Positions 39,250 to 47,391 of a stretch of DNA of 64,000 nt are shown here, piece after piece. A program made the translations under genes and the position numbers. Position 1 is the first letter of the stretch. Every line of letters starts with the position of its first letter. Below the pieces are notes generated by a model that made no database searches, had not been told where the DNA came from, and saw only the letters and a program-made list of their open reading frames with translations. Location: assembly GCF_017255295.1 (NCBI RefSeq), contig NZ_JAFKDE010000003.1, forward strand, positions 62,001 to 126,000, written 5' to 3'. The DNA is from Nitratireductor aquimarinus (GTDB lineage: Bacteria > Pseudomonadota > Alphaproteobacteria > Rhizobiales > Rhizobiaceae).

Positions 39250-39864
39250 TCAGCGGCTCGAAGCGACGCTGCCAACGGCGACGGGCTGTCCGTTGTTGAT
39301 GTTGACCCACTTGCCCGAATGCGAAGCGGCCTGGCGCTTGAGATAGGTGTAATCCGTATCGCCCCACAAAGAGACGCGGGCTTCCAGATTATCGAGAATG
39401 AAATCGCCCATATTGGTGACCACGGTCAGAACGGCATGGCCGTCGCCATTGGGCTGGCGCACCACCGTGATCAGCAGATTGCCGGCAGGCACGCCGGCTG
39501 CCATCAGGCGGCGGCGCTTCTCAAGAACATAGTCCTCGCAGTCGCCATAGGCCGTCGGGTAGGACCAGTACTCTTCCACGCCCCACATCTCCATGTCGGT
39601 GCGCGGCAGAACCGTTGAGTTCACCGCATTGTTGACGTCGATCATGGCTTTCCACATCTCGCGCGTCAGCTTCACCGGGCGCGGGCGCGCCGTTGTCTGG
39701 TTGCACTCGACCGGCTCGCGCTGGCAAAGTTCATAGTGACCGATCGGCTGGCTGGTAAAGCCACCGGTCTTCATGAAATTGGGTGTGGCGAACGCCCCCG
39801 TGGTGAACGCCCCGAATGCAAGTGCGGCGGCCGCGATCAGCCGTGCGCTCTTTGAATGCCCCAT
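39250..39864 (-). CDS. Bacterial transglutaminase-like cysteine proteinase (BTLCP)
   Basis: 204 residues. A signal peptide (about 1-26) is followed by a papain-like catalytic core: Cys in GDCEDYV (about 108), His in GDGHAVL (about 142) and Asp in FILDNL (about 158). Relatives such as LapG cleave adhesins at the outer membrane under c-di-GMP control. No LapD partner or adhesin is seen here, though a tandem PilZ protein is encoded about 1 kb away. The upstream region is the AT-rich tract. GGGGAG precedes the ATG. Confidence 0.87.
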   Translation of the reverse strand: MGHSKSARLIAAAALAFGAFTTGAFATPNFMKTGGFTSQPIGHYELCQREPVECNQTTARPRPVKLTREMWKAMIDVNNAVNSTVLPRTDMEMWGVEEYWSYPTAYGDCEDYVLEKRRRLMAAGVPAGNLLITVVRQPNGDGHAVLTVVTNMGDFILDNLEARVSLWGDTDYTYLKRQAASHSGKWVNINNGQPVAVGSVASSR

Positions 39865-39900
39865 AGTCTTGTCTCCCCGTTTGAGAGGACAATGACACAG

Positions 39901-40020
39901 GGGAATTTATTTCAGGCAAAAGTGCGAAGTATAAATCGCGCTAAATTCTATTTGTATTTTGATCTAATCAATATAAAAATCGAATTATATTTGAATAAAA
40001 TTTGTCTAAAATTGTAATGA
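39901..40020. other. AT-rich tract
   Basis: The most AT-rich stretch noticed. I count 10 G or C in the 60 bases of 39961-40020 (17%) and 19 in 39901-39960. It lies between the BTLCP gene and the decayed dehalogenase. It may hold promoters for either side or be inserted DNA; no repeats or integrase traces are visible. Confidence 0.55.
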
Positions 40021-40092
40021 AATTCGAAGGCGTCACGGCGCTCGGTTCGCGCCGCACTTCACGGGCGGATCGACGATGGAGAGGAGAGCGGC

Positions 40093-40367
40093 ATGAATGG
40101 TGTGAAGGCTCTGGTGTTCGATGTATTCGGCACGGTGGTGGACTGGCGCGAAGGTGTGGCGCGCGAGGCGGCGATCCTTCGTACGGCTGGATGTCCTGCA
40201 TCGGGAAAAACTGGAAGCGATCCTTCCTGATCCGGGTATCGACCCCTCGCGCGTTCCCGCGTCCGCTGGAATATGGCAGCGGATCATCACGCGATCTGGT
40301 CGCAGAACGGGACTGGGATGTGATCGTCTCGGATTTTGCAGAGCTGGCGACGCGTCTGGGCGCTTAG
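40093..40367 (+). pseudogene. Decayed type II haloacid dehalogenase (HAD superfamily)
   Basis: Three pieces of one haloacid dehalogenase lie in order but in three different frames. The N-terminal piece begins at 40093 (KALVFDVFGTVVDWREGV, with the nucleophile and acid aspartates of motif I). A middle piece at about 40170-40264 reads SFVRLDVLHREKLEAILP. The C-terminal piece at about 40260-40367 reads DLVAERDWDVIVSDFAELA then TRLGA and the stop. A complete enzyme has about 220 residues; only about 90 codons remain, so at least two deletions removed the cap and part of the core. The gene cannot make an active enzyme. Confidence 0.85.
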
Positions 40368-40389
40368 GCCGCTGTTACGAATGCAGCGG

Positions 40390-41007
40390 TCAGGCTTCCG
40401 TCGGCAGCGAGAACTCTGCTTCCAGCGCCTGACGGTTCTGGATGCTTGCGAACTCGATGGCGACGCCATCGTCGAAATGGCGCACCACCTGTCCGCGCAT
40501 CGTGCCAAGATGAACCTGCGTTCCGCGTTCAGGCCGCACTTCGCTCTCCACGGCTGCGCCGGAAAGAGACAGGTCGATGATGCGGCAGCGATATTCGCGG
40601 CCGTCCGGCAGGCGCAGAACGCTGATCGGGTTGCGTGGTGCGATACGCTCGTGGCGGCGATCTTCCGGCAGGTCCAGCTCGTGCTTGTTGGCAAGCCATG
40701 TAAGCTGGGCCGCAAGCTTGTCGCGCTTGCGCTCGGAAGCAACAACCGTCATGGCGAAACCGTCGCGGTTGACGCGGATCACTTCGCCTTCAATGCGGCC
40801 GATATGATCGAGATAGGCGATCACGCGCTCGCCCTGCCTGCCTGAATGCTGTGCGATCAGGCAAACGTCGCCCGGTGACATGTCTGTCACCCGGCAGGGG
40901 TGTTCGCTGCGATCCTCAAGCATGAAGCGGCCATAGATCGACACCTTGACGCGCTGAAAGCTGCGTCTTTCATCGTCTGATGGGGATCGGTTGATCGCCG
41001 CTCTCAT
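40390..41007 (-). CDS. Tandem PilZ domain protein
   Basis: 205 residues with two PilZ domains, the c-di-GMP receptor fold. The first has RRSFQRV and DMSPGDV; the second has RRHERI and DLSLSGAAV, so each keeps an RxxxR and a D/NxSxxG motif. It should bind c-di-GMP and act in motility or surface attachment. The ATG at 41007 is preferred because GAAGGG lies 10 bases upstream and the remaining sequence starts close to the first domain. An in-frame start at 41115 adds 36 residues. The PAS protein gene lies 91 bases upstream on the same strand. Confidence 0.88.
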   Translation of the reverse strand: MRAAINRSPSDDERRSFQRVKVSIYGRFMLEDRSEHPCRVTDMSPGDVCLIAQHSGRQGERVIAYLDHIGRIEGEVIRVNRDGFAMTVVASERKRDKLAAQLTWLANKHELDLPEDRRHERIAPRNPISVLRLPDGREYRCRIIDLSLSGAAVESEVRPERGTQVHLGTMRGQVVRHFDDGVAIEFASIQNRQALEAEFSLPTEA

Positions 41008-41098
41008 CGTGTCTTGCGCCCTTCGATCTGAAGATTCCAGCTGGCCCATGGGGCAGCGAGACACTACGCCTGATCCGTTAATAACCGGTAAGGGGCAA

Positions 41099-41737
41099 CT
41101 ATTCGTTGCGCCCACCGTCGAAAACCACGAGATGGCGGAAGCGGCGGCCCTGGCCGGGTTCGATGAGGCTGTCGGTGATGGAGCGGCGCTCCGGCACCAG
41201 TGGCGGCACCTGGACGGCTGGCCGGTTCTTCAGGAGAGAGGGCTCGCGGTCGGCGTCGATGATCCGCAGCGAGGTGACTTCACATTCCACGATTGGTTCT
41301 GCGCCAAGCCAGAAAGGCTTGTGGCAGGCCAGCAGCGAGCCCATGGCGCGCGGGCTTTCCATGCCGCCTTCAAGCGGCAGAAGCAGAAGCTCGAAGGCTG
41401 CGGCATCGCCGCTCCTGTTGCGTCCCGCAAAGGAAAGAACCACCACGGATTTCATGTCGAACACGCTGCGCGCAAGCTTGCCGACCACGGCCTGATCACG
41501 GCCCGGCCACAGGGAGGCGAAGGAGAGGCCCTTGAGTTCCTTTCCGAATGTGGCGCACAGCCGGGTGCCAGCGAGGCGGAACACGGCTTCGCCGCGCGCA
41601 TCGCGTTCCAGAATGAACGTATCGGCCAGCAGTGTCTTGATCTCTGCCGGCTCGACTTCCGTGCGCCTGGGGGCCGGACGGTTGCCACGCAACCTGTTCC
41701 AATATTGGAACAACGTCACCGAACCATCATGTTTCAT
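41099..41737 (-). CDS. PAS-domain protein (PAS_5 family)
   Basis: 212 residues resembling the PAS_5 family (PF07310) of Hyphomicrobiales, with the FQYWNRLRG start and IKTLLADTFILERD and FRLAGTRLCATFGKELKG motifs. The family has no assigned ligand or partner. The ATG at 41737 has AGGAG 9 bases upstream; the longer reading from 41881 would add 48 residues. It reads in the same direction as the PilZ gene downstream and may be co-transcribed. Confidence 0.78.
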   Translation of the reverse strand: MKHDGSVTLFQYWNRLRGNRPAPRRTEVEPAEIKTLLADTFILERDARGEAVFRLAGTRLCATFGKELKGLSFASLWPGRDQAVVGKLARSVFDMKSVVVLSFAGRNRSGDAAAFELLLLPLEGGMESPRAMGSLLACHKPFWLGAEPIVECEVTSLRIIDADREPSLLKNRPAVQVPPLVPERRSITDSLIEPGQGRRFRHLVVFDGGRNE

Positions 41738-41905
41738 GCCTCTTGGCTCCTTACTCTCGGCCCGGGCCTGTCCCATAGGCGGACAGGTGCAGGCATTTTC
41801 AATAGCGACATGTGGATGGGTGCAGGATGCGTGCCAAAGCGATGGGGGTTGTTCGCGCAGCCGCTCTGTTAGGGTTAACAAAGGGTTTAGATTGCGCGGG
41901 TTTCG

Positions 41906-42115
41906 GGCCGGTGGCAGTGTCCGGCCGTTAGCAAGACCGAATCAACCAGATCGCCATGCGTCCCCGTGGACGCCTGAAGGACGATCTGAATGATTGAGGG
42001 AGTAGCGGGGGCGCCCGATGCTCCAACTGACGGGCCGGGGCCGGTCTTTCACACGAAAGCCGGAGTGGGGGCTCGACCAGGCCGTTCAGGTTCATCCTGA
42101 GCGGCTTTTTTCTTT
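41906..42115 (+). ncRNA. Candidate structured RNA or 5' leader with intrinsic terminator
   Basis: Five hairpins follow one another with no coding gene in the same direction. Hairpin 1 is GGCCGG (41906-41911) with CCGGCC (41921-41926). Hairpin 2 is nested: AATCA (41940-41944)/TGATT (41991-41995), AGATCG (41948-41953)/CGATCT (41982-41987) and GCGTCC (41958-41963)/GGACGC (41968-41973). Hairpin 3 is GCCCG/CGGGC (42013-42035). Hairpin 4 is CCGG-CTTTC/GAAAG-CCGG (42041-42063). Hairpin 5 is a terminator: stem 42081-42090 with 42096-42105, then T6-C-T4. It lies directly before the rhomboid gene, so it is either an independent small RNA or a regulatory leader. It matches no SRP, RNase P or tmRNA signature I know. 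Confidence 0.6.
42081..42115 (+). terminator. Intrinsic terminator before the rhomboid gene
   Basis: GCCGTTCAGG (42081-42090) pairs with CCTGAGCGGC (42096-42105) with one mismatch; then TTTTTTCTTTT. No coding gene of the same strand ends upstream, which is the main reason to suspect an RNA gene or attenuator. Confidence 0.9.
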
Positions 42116-42139
42116 TCCGCGGGTCTGCTACGCAAAATC

Positions 42140-42904
42140 ATGAACAGAGATGAAGAGCGGGCGATTCCTGAAGCGGAATCCGAAAATGGGTTTGAGCGGA
42201 ACGGCGGTGATGGCAGGGAGCCGGTGTTCAACCTGGCGCCGGCCGTCACGGTCCTCGGCCTGATCTGCGTTGCAATTTTTGCCATCGAGACATTCTGGAT
42301 GAGCATTGATCAGCAGATCTGGCTGATGGTGCATTTCGCGTTTCTGCCGATCCGCTATAGCGGGCAGTTTGCGCTCGACACCTACGCTTTCATCAGCCCC
42401 GTCACCTATTCCTTCCTGCATGGAAGTTGGGGGCATCTTCTGGTCAATATGATCTGGCTTGCCGCCTTCGGGTCTCCGCTTGCCAACCGCATCGGAAGTG
42501 CGCGTTTCGTCCTGTTCTGGGTGGCAGGCGCGCTTGCCGCCGTCGGGCTGCATTACCTGCTCTATCCATCCTCGGCAGTGCCGCTTGTTGGCGCGTCCGG
42601 CTCCATTTCCGCGATGATGGGGGCTGCAGCCCGCTTTGCGTTCCGGGTGGATCGGCGACAGCCCAAGCCGGCCTTCACCGGGCCGGTGCTTCCTGTCTCC
42701 CTGGTCGTGAAATCGCGCAGCGTCGTGGTGTTCCTTGGCGTCTGGATGGTGGCCAATGTGGTGACGGGCCTGATGAGCGGCACCGTGGTCAACGGTCCCC
42801 AGATCGCCTGGGAAGCCCATATCGGCGGTTTTCTCCTGGGTTTCTTCGGCATCCAGTTCTTTGATCGCCCGCCCGCGCGGCGTCAGGCTGATTTCCCTTC
42901 CTAA
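42140..42904 (+). CDS. Rhomboid family intramembrane serine protease
   Basis: 254 residues with six hydrophobic helices. Catalytic motifs are GASGSISAM (Ser about 155) and AHIGGFLLG (His about 222), with HGSWGHLLVNM as the conserved loop/helix. The N-terminal 30 residues are acidic and hydrophilic. Rhomboids cut within transmembrane segments of other proteins; the substrate is unknown. The ATG at 42140 has a weak ribosome binding site and lies 25 bases after a strong terminator, so expression may be regulated by read-through. Confidence 0.92.
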   Translation: MNRDEERAIPEAESENGFERNGGDGREPVFNLAPAVTVLGLICVAIFAIETFWMSIDQQIWLMVHFAFLPIRYSGQFALDTYAFISPVTYSFLHGSWGHLLVNMIWLAAFGSPLANRIGSARFVLFWVAGALAAVGLHYLLYPSSAVPLVGASGSISAMMGAAARFAFRVDRRQPKPAFTGPVLPVSLVVKSRSVVVFLGVWMVANVVTGLMSGTVVNGPQIAWEAHIGGFLLGFFGIQFFDRPPARRQADFPS

Positions 42905-42999
42905 GGGCAGGATTTCGACGACGGCATAAGCATTCGTCTACTTGCAAAGCGCTCTTTCACGGCGCAACATTGCCCTGTTGCCAGAAGAAGGAGATTGCC

Positions 43000-43431
43000 A
43001 TGACGGTGAAGGCCATTCTGGACGCCAAAGGGCGCAATGTGGTCACCATCGGTCCGGACAGGAGGCTGGCGGAGGCCGCCCAGCTCTTGTCTGAACGCGG
43101 TATCGGTGCCGTCGTTGTGACGGAGCCCGACGGGCGTATCGCAGGTATATTGTCGGAGCGCGATATTGTGCGCGTGATCGGGCGCGATGGCGCCGACATG
43201 CTTGAACAGCCAGTTTCTGCGGTCATGACCGCAAAAGTTCGCCGCTGCCATGAGCAGAACACGGTCAACGAGGTCATGCAGATCATGACTGAAGGCCGTT
43301 TCCGGCACCTGCCGGTGGAAGAGAACGGCAAGATTGCCGGCATCATCTCGATCGGCGATATCGTGAAAAAGCGCATCGAGGAGGTCGAGCGCGAGGCCGA
43401 AGACATTCGCAGCTACATCGCGACCGCCTGA
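43000..43431 (+). CDS. CBS-domain pair protein
   Basis: 143 residues consisting of a tandem CBS (Bateman) module. CBS1 covers about 8-62 and CBS2 about 72-128, with characteristic ending motifs ILSERDIVRVI and IISIGDIVKKRI. Such modules bind adenosine nucleotides and act as energy sensors, usually in partnership with another protein. AAGGAG lies 7 bases before the ATG at 43000, which rules out the in-frame start at 42970. Followed by a strong terminator. Confidence 0.9.
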   Translation: MTVKAILDAKGRNVVTIGPDRRLAEAAQLLSERGIGAVVVTEPDGRIAGILSERDIVRVIGRDGADMLEQPVSAVMTAKVRRCHEQNTVNEVMQIMTEGRFRHLPVEENGKIAGIISIGDIVKKRIEEVEREAEDIRSYIATA

Positions 43432-43438
43432 AAAGACG

Positions 43439-43469
43439 GAGGCTGCCTTTCGGCAGCCTCTTTTGTTTT
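43439..43469 (+). terminator. Intrinsic terminator after the CBS gene
   Basis: Stem GAGGCTGCC (43439-43447) with GGCAGCCTC (43452-43460), 4-nt loop, then TTTTGTTTT. The last base of the T-run touches the stop of the convergent YjhX-like gene. Confidence 0.93.
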
Positions 43470-43725
43470 AACGGTTATCGAGTTGTGAGCGGACCAGTTG
43501 AAGGCCGCGGCGCGTGATGCGGTAGGGACCGCTGTTGCGCGACTGGATTGCCCGTTTACGTTTGATTTTTCTGAACAGTGTCAGGTCAAGGCCGGGAAAC
43601 TGCCAGCCGTCACGTGTGATGCAGTTCAGTTCGAGAATCTGGCCTTGCTCGTCCTTTTCGATGACGATCCGGCCGCCCTGCGCCAATATGTGCAGGATGC
43701 GCTGCTCTGCGCGCGAAATATCCAT
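43468..43725 (-). CDS. YjhX family (UPF0386) putative toxin
   Basis: 85 residues, exactly the size of UPF0386. MDISRAEQRILHILAQGG at the start and RKRAIQSRNSGPYRITRRG near the end match the family pattern. YjhX of E. coli is described as a toxin whose antitoxin is the acetyltransferase YjhQ. Here no acetyltransferase gene is adjacent; a GNAT gene lies about 2 kb away beyond gatB, so pairing is doubtful. The start at 43725 is preferred over an extended reading to 43791. Direct repeats and a palindrome lie upstream of it, perhaps an autoregulatory site. Confidence 0.8.
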   Translation of the reverse strand: MDISRAEQRILHILAQGGRIVIEKDEQGQILELNCITRDGWQFPGLDLTLFRKIKRKRAIQSRNSGPYRITRRGLQLVRSQLDNR

Positions 43726-43738
43726 ATCTTGAAGTCCT

Positions 43739-43788
43739 GGAAAACCACTGGCGCGAACCAATGGGAAAACCACCGGCCAAATGGCCGG
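43739..43788. promoter_or_regulatory. Direct repeats and palindrome upstream of the YjhX-like gene
   Basis: GGAAAACCACTGG (43739-43751) and GGAAAACCACCGG (43764-43776) are 13-base direct repeats with one mismatch and 25 bases apart, between 14 and 51 bases upstream of the start codon. The second overlaps a palindrome, CCGGCCA-AA-TGGCCGG (43773-43788). This arrangement suits a repressor or autoregulatory site. Confidence 0.5.
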
Positions 43789-44035
43789 CAAACATCGCTG
43801 CGCCGCCTTGCGATGGCGCAGGGTTTCAAGGTTTTCTCGCCCCGACCCTGTGTTGGTTCAGGTTCGGGGCCCTACCGGGCCTCAAGATAGTTGGACATAA
43901 AAACTCCGTTGATGCTGCATTTCATAACGCAAACTGTGGCCGGAATAAAGCGCTTGGCTTGCCACGCGGGTATGTTTGGTCTAGCGAATGCGGCAGTCCA
44001 TTCCGAACCATCCGACTGCACGGCACCGTGAAACC
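43789..44035. other. Rest of the divergent gap before gatB
   Basis: With the repeats above, this makes 310 bp without a gene between the YjhX-like gene and gatB. I see nothing else of note. The gatB promoter must lie here, but I could not identify it. Confidence 0.4.
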
Positions 44036-45538
44036 ATGACACTCATCGATACACGCACGCCCGATCCCAAGCGTTTCATCTCCGGCGCTACCGGCGACTG
44101 GGAAATCATCGTCGGCATGGAGATCCATGCCCAGGTAACGTCTGAAGCAAAGCTGTTCTCCGGCGCTTCGACGACTTTCGGTGCTGCCCCCAATGCGAAT
44201 GTCTCCCTCGTGGATGCGGCCATGCCCGGCATGCTGCCCGTCATCAACGAGGTCTGCGTCAAGCAGGCAATCCGCACGGGCCTTGGCCTGAAAGCGCAGA
44301 TCAACCTGCGCTCGGTCTTCGACCGCAAGAACTATTTTTATCCGGACCTGCCGCAGGGCTACCAGATTTCGCAGTTCAAGCAGCCGATCGTCGGCGAGGG
44401 CAAGGTGACGGTTTCCGTCGGCCCCGCCAAGGACGGCTCGTTTGAGGAAATCGAAGTGGGCATCGAGCGCCTGCATCTGGAGCAGGATGCCGGCAAATCG
44501 ATGCACGACCAGCATCCCACCATGTCCTATGTGGATCTCAACCGCTCGGGCGTCGCGCTCATGGAGATCGTCTCCAAGCCCGATATCCGTTCTGCGGACG
44601 AGGCCAAGGCGTTCCTGACCAAGCTGCGCACCATCCTGCGTTATCTGGGCACCTGCGACGGCAACATGGACGAAGGCTCCATGCGCGCCGACGTGAACGT
44701 GTCCGTGCGCCGGCCGGGCGGTGAATTCGGCACGCGCTGCGAGATCAAGAATGTGAACTCGGTGCGTTTTGTCGGTCAGGCCATCGAATCGGAAGCCCGT
44801 CGCCAGATCGCGATTCTCGAGGATGGCGGTTCCATCGATCAGGAGACCCGCCTGTTCGACCCGGCCAAGGGCGAGACGCGCTCCATGCGCTCCAAGGAAG
44901 AAGCGCACGATTATCGCTACTTCCCCGATCCGGATCTGGTGCCGCTGGAATTCGATCAGGCCTATGTGGATGCGCTTGCAGCCGACCTCACGGAGCTGCC
45001 GGATGAGAAGAAGGCGCGTTTCATCGAAGCCTTCGGCCTGTCCGAGTATGACGCTTCGGTCCTGATTGCCGAGAAGGCTACGGCAGACTTCTTCGAGAAG
45101 GTTGCAAAGGGACGTGACGGCAAGGCTGCCGCCAACTGGGTCATCAACGATCTGCTCGGCGCGCTGAACAAGGCCGGGCAGGGGATCGACGAGACCCCTG
45201 TTTCGGCTGACCAGCTCGGCGCGATCATCGACCTGATCAAGAACGGCACGATTTCCGGCAAGATCGCCAAGGATCTGTTTGAGATCGTATTCACCGAGGG
45301 GGGCGACCCGGTCGCCATCGTCGATGAGCGCGGCATGAAGCAGGTCACCGACACCGGCGCAATCGAGAAGGCCGTTGACGAAGTCATCGCCTCCAACCCG
45401 GAAAAGGTCGAGCAGGCCAAGGCCAAGCCGACGCTGGCCGGCTGGTTCGTCGGTCAGGTGATGAAAGCCACCGGTGGCAAGGCCAACCCGCAGGCGGTCA
45501 ACGCGCTGGTGAAGGAAAAGCTCGGCATCGATGATTGA
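44036..45538 (+). CDS. gatB: Asp/Glu-tRNA amidotransferase subunit B
   Basis: 500 residues. Part of GatCAB, which converts misacylated Glu-tRNA(Gln) and Asp-tRNA(Asn) to the correct aminoacyl-tRNAs by transamidation. The kinase domain starts with [17 protein letters not shown] and has [13 protein letters not shown] and [14 protein letters not shown]; a C-terminal YqeY-like helical domain covers about 350-500. GatA and GatC are not in this window. The ATG at 44036 is preferred over an in-frame upstream start at 43988. The stop overlaps the start of the GNAT gene. Confidence 0.97.
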   Translation: MTLIDTRTPDPKRFISGATGDWEIIVGMEIHAQVTSEAKLFSGASTTFGAAPNANVSLVDAAMPGMLPVINEVCVKQAIRTGLGLKAQINLRSVFDRKNYFYPDLPQGYQISQFKQPIVGEGKVTVSVGPAKDGSFEEIEVGIERLHLEQDAGKSMHDQHPTMSYVDLNRSGVALMEIVSKPDIRSADEAKAFLTKLRTILRYLGTCDGNMDEGSMRADVNVSVRRPGGEFGTRCEIKNVNSVRFVGQAIESEARRQIAILEDGGSIDQETRLFDPAKGETRSMRSKEEAHDYRYFPDPDLVPLEFDQAYVDALAADLTELPDEKKARFIEAFGLSEYDASVLIAEKATADFFEKVAKGRDGKAAANWVINDLLGALNKAGQGIDETPVSADQLGAIIDLIKNGTISGKIAKDLFEIVFTEGGDPVAIVDERGMKQVTDTGAIEKAVDEVIASNPEKVEQAKAKPTLAGWFVGQVMKATGGKANPQAVNALVKEKLGIDD

Positions 45539-46037
45539 TGCCGGCGGTTATTTTGTCCGCACGGCCGGTGAGCGCGACTTGCCGGCCGTGCGGGCGCTTC
45601 TCGTGGAAACCTGGCACGACACCTATGATGCGATCTATGGCCGCGAGCGTGTGGACGAGATCACCGATGCCTGGCACTCCATCGAGGCCCTGAGGGCGCG
45701 GCTGAAACAGCCGCACTCCGAATTTGTTCTGGCAGACAATGGCAGCGATATCGGCGGTGTGGCCTTCGCCGTCGCCGAGCGTGAAGGCAAATCCATAAAA
45801 CTGCATCAGCTTTACGTGCTTCCGGCCTGCCAGGGGCGCGGCATCGGTCAGGCCCTGTTCGACGAGGTGGCGATCTGCTTTCCCGAGGCGCGCGAAATCA
45901 CGCTTGAGGTGGAAGAGGCCAATGGCCGGGCGCGTGGCTTCTATGAGCATCTGGGATTTGAGCAGATGGGCCAGAGCGAGGATTGCGGCAGCGCCGGTTT
46001 CGATATCCCGGCCTTGATCTACCGCAGGCTGCTTTAG
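45531..46037 (+). CDS. GNAT family N-acetyltransferase
   Basis: 168 residues with the GNAT fold. The acetyl-CoA-binding motif A is seen as [20 protein letters not shown] (about 86-105) and motif B near [12 protein letters not shown] (about 134-145). Its ATG lies inside the last codons of gatB (8-base overlap), so it is co-transcribed and translationally coupled with gatB. The substrate is unknown. Confidence 0.9.
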   Translation: MIDAGGYFVRTAGERDLPAVRALLVETWHDTYDAIYGRERVDEITDAWHSIEALRARLKQPHSEFVLADNGSDIGGVAFAVAEREGKSIKLHQLYVLPACQGRGIGQALFDEVAICFPEAREITLEVEEANGRARGFYEHLGFEQMGQSEDCGSAGFDIPALIYRRLL

Positions 46038-46416
46038 GGAAGGGCCTCAGGCGTCCCCGGACGCAGGGCGACGCTGATTCGAGACCGAATCCTTTTGTCA
46101 GCCGGCTATCCCTCTTGCGGCATTCGCGCGCATCAGGTCTCATTGCGGTAACAGGCGTGGGCTTTGACAGCTGCGCGGAAGGCGCGCTCCATCCGGTCCT
46201 CGGAAACCACGTCCTCGCCGCGCTTCCGGCTTTTCCAGGCATGAGACAGGTGAGGGGCAAAACCCCTTTGCCGGCCCGAAAACAGCCGTGATACGGCGAA
46301 TGCGATGAAATGAACTTTGAGCAATCCGTAACGGGCCTTGCCTTCTGGCGATGCGGACGCCATAACGCAACTCACGAGCCATCTCGAACGATGATAGCGA
46401 GCGACTTGAGGACGCC
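46038..46416. other. 379-bp gap between the GNAT and ndufa12 genes
   Basis: No clear plus-strand gene. The only coding-like signal is a weak minus-strand frame (46133-46363, reported separately). The ndufa12 promoter must lie here, but I could not place it. Confidence 0.4.
46133..46363 (-). CDS. Possible small basic protein, unsupported by a known family
   Basis: 76 residues from an ATG at 46363, rich in arginine, lysine and alanine. The second half (about residues 35-76) has a GC-rich third-codon bias like real genes of this window, which is the only support. No recognisable motif or convincing ribosome binding site is present. It could be a real small gene, a remnant, or chance. Confidence 0.3.
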   Translation of the reverse strand: MASASPEGKARYGLLKVHFIAFAVSRLFSGRQRGFAPHLSHAWKSRKRGEDVVSEDRMERAFRAAVKAHACYRNET

Positions 46417-46815
46417 ATGAAGAAGTTCCTGCTTCAGTTTTTCACCTGGTGGAATGGCCAGACACTGGGCACCCGCTTCCACACGTGGCGCAAAGGCACG
46501 CGCGTCGGTGAAGACGAGTTCGGCAACATCTATTACGAAGGCGGCAAGGATTCCGAAGGGCGCACGCGCCGTTGGGTAATCTATAACGGCATTTCCGATG
46601 CGTCTCTGGTTCCCGCTGGCTGGCACGGCTGGCTGCACCACCGTGTCGATGTTGCGCCGGTGAACGAAAACTACACGCCGCGCGAATGGCAGAAGCCGCA
46701 TCAGCCGAATCTCACGGGCACCCCCGCCGCCTATCGTCCGCAGGGATCGATTGCGACCGGCAAGGAGCGCCCGCGCGTGACCGGCGACTATGATGCGTGG
46801 ACGCCCGGCGGTTGA
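46417..46815 (+). CDS. NADH:ubiquinone oxidoreductase accessory subunit NDUFA12
   Basis: 132 residues. Resembles the 17.2-kDa accessory subunit of complex I, found in alphaproteobacteria and mitochondria, with FTWWNGQTLGTRFHTWRKG, GNIYYEGGKD, RRWVIYNG and WHGWLHHRVD. It supports assembly or stability of complex I at the inner membrane. The main nuo cluster is not in this window. Conserved linkage with a downstream DUF2155 gene is known in the group. The start is well defined by the conserved N-terminus. Confidence 0.95.
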   Translation: MKKFLLQFFTWWNGQTLGTRFHTWRKGTRVGEDEFGNIYYEGGKDSEGRTRRWVIYNGISDASLVPAGWHGWLHHRVDVAPVNENYTPREWQKPHQPNLTGTPAAYRPQGSIATGKERPRVTGDYDAWTPGG

Positions 46816-46928
46816 AGCCGCGCGCTGTTCTCGCCACAATTTAACATTAGTTGTGCGCCTTCCCATGGACTTGGTGATTCCACCGGTCTATCCCGGATGA
46901 CAAGCGAACAGGACGGGTGTCGAGCCAC

Positions 46929-47357
46929 ATGAATTCAGGCCACAAGAAGAAAGCCGGTTTCAGGCTTGTTGCAGCGCTGGGACTGGGAATGGCGACGCTC
47001 GCCGCCCTGCCAGCGCAGGCAGAGCGTTTGCAGCACCCGGTGGCCGAATTCACCGGCATCGACAAGATTACCGGCCGCATCATCTCCTTCGACGTCTATA
47101 TGCATGAGACCGTCCAGTTTGGCGCTCTGCAGGTGACGCCGCGCGTCTGCTACAGCTCCGAGGAGACCGAGGAGCCGCGCACCGACGCTTTCGTGGAAGT
47201 GGACGAGATCACGCTGGACCGTGAGATCCGCCGCATCTTCACCGGCTGGATGCTGGCCGAAAGCCCGGGGCTCAATGCCGTCGAGCACGCGGTTTACGAC
47301 GTGTGGCTCAAGGCCTGCAAGGAAGACACGGAAGTCCCGCCGCCGGACGCGGACTGA
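46929..47357 (+). CDS. DUF2155 family exported protein
   Basis: 142 residues. A signal peptide (about 10-33, FRLVAALGLGMATLAALPAQA) is followed by a DUF2155 domain with FTGIDKITGRIISFDVYM, a VCYSS cysteine and IFTGWMLAESPGLNAVEHAVYDVW with a second cysteine nearby. The family is periplasmic and of unknown function, often encoded after the NDUFA12 gene, as here (113 bp). A GTG start at 46917 is possible; the ATG at 46929 gives the better signal peptide. Confidence 0.88.
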   Translation: MNSGHKKKAGFRLVAALGLGMATLAALPAQAERLQHPVAEFTGIDKITGRIISFDVYMHETVQFGALQVTPRVCYSSEETEEPRTDAFVEVDEITLDREIRRIFTGWMLAESPGLNAVEHAVYDVWLKACKEDTEVPPPDAD

Positions 47358-47391
47358 GTGAAACCCTACTGATCTCCATCGACGCGGACTC

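Noticed and set aside
39865-40400. Mobile element or integration site around the AT-rich tract and pseudogene
   Set aside because: No transposase, integrase, terminal inverted repeat, target duplication or tRNA was seen.
41532-41993. Plus-strand open frame over the PAS gene start and the RNA candidate
   Set aside because: Most of it is antisense to the PAS gene, and the remainder covers paired RNA stems.
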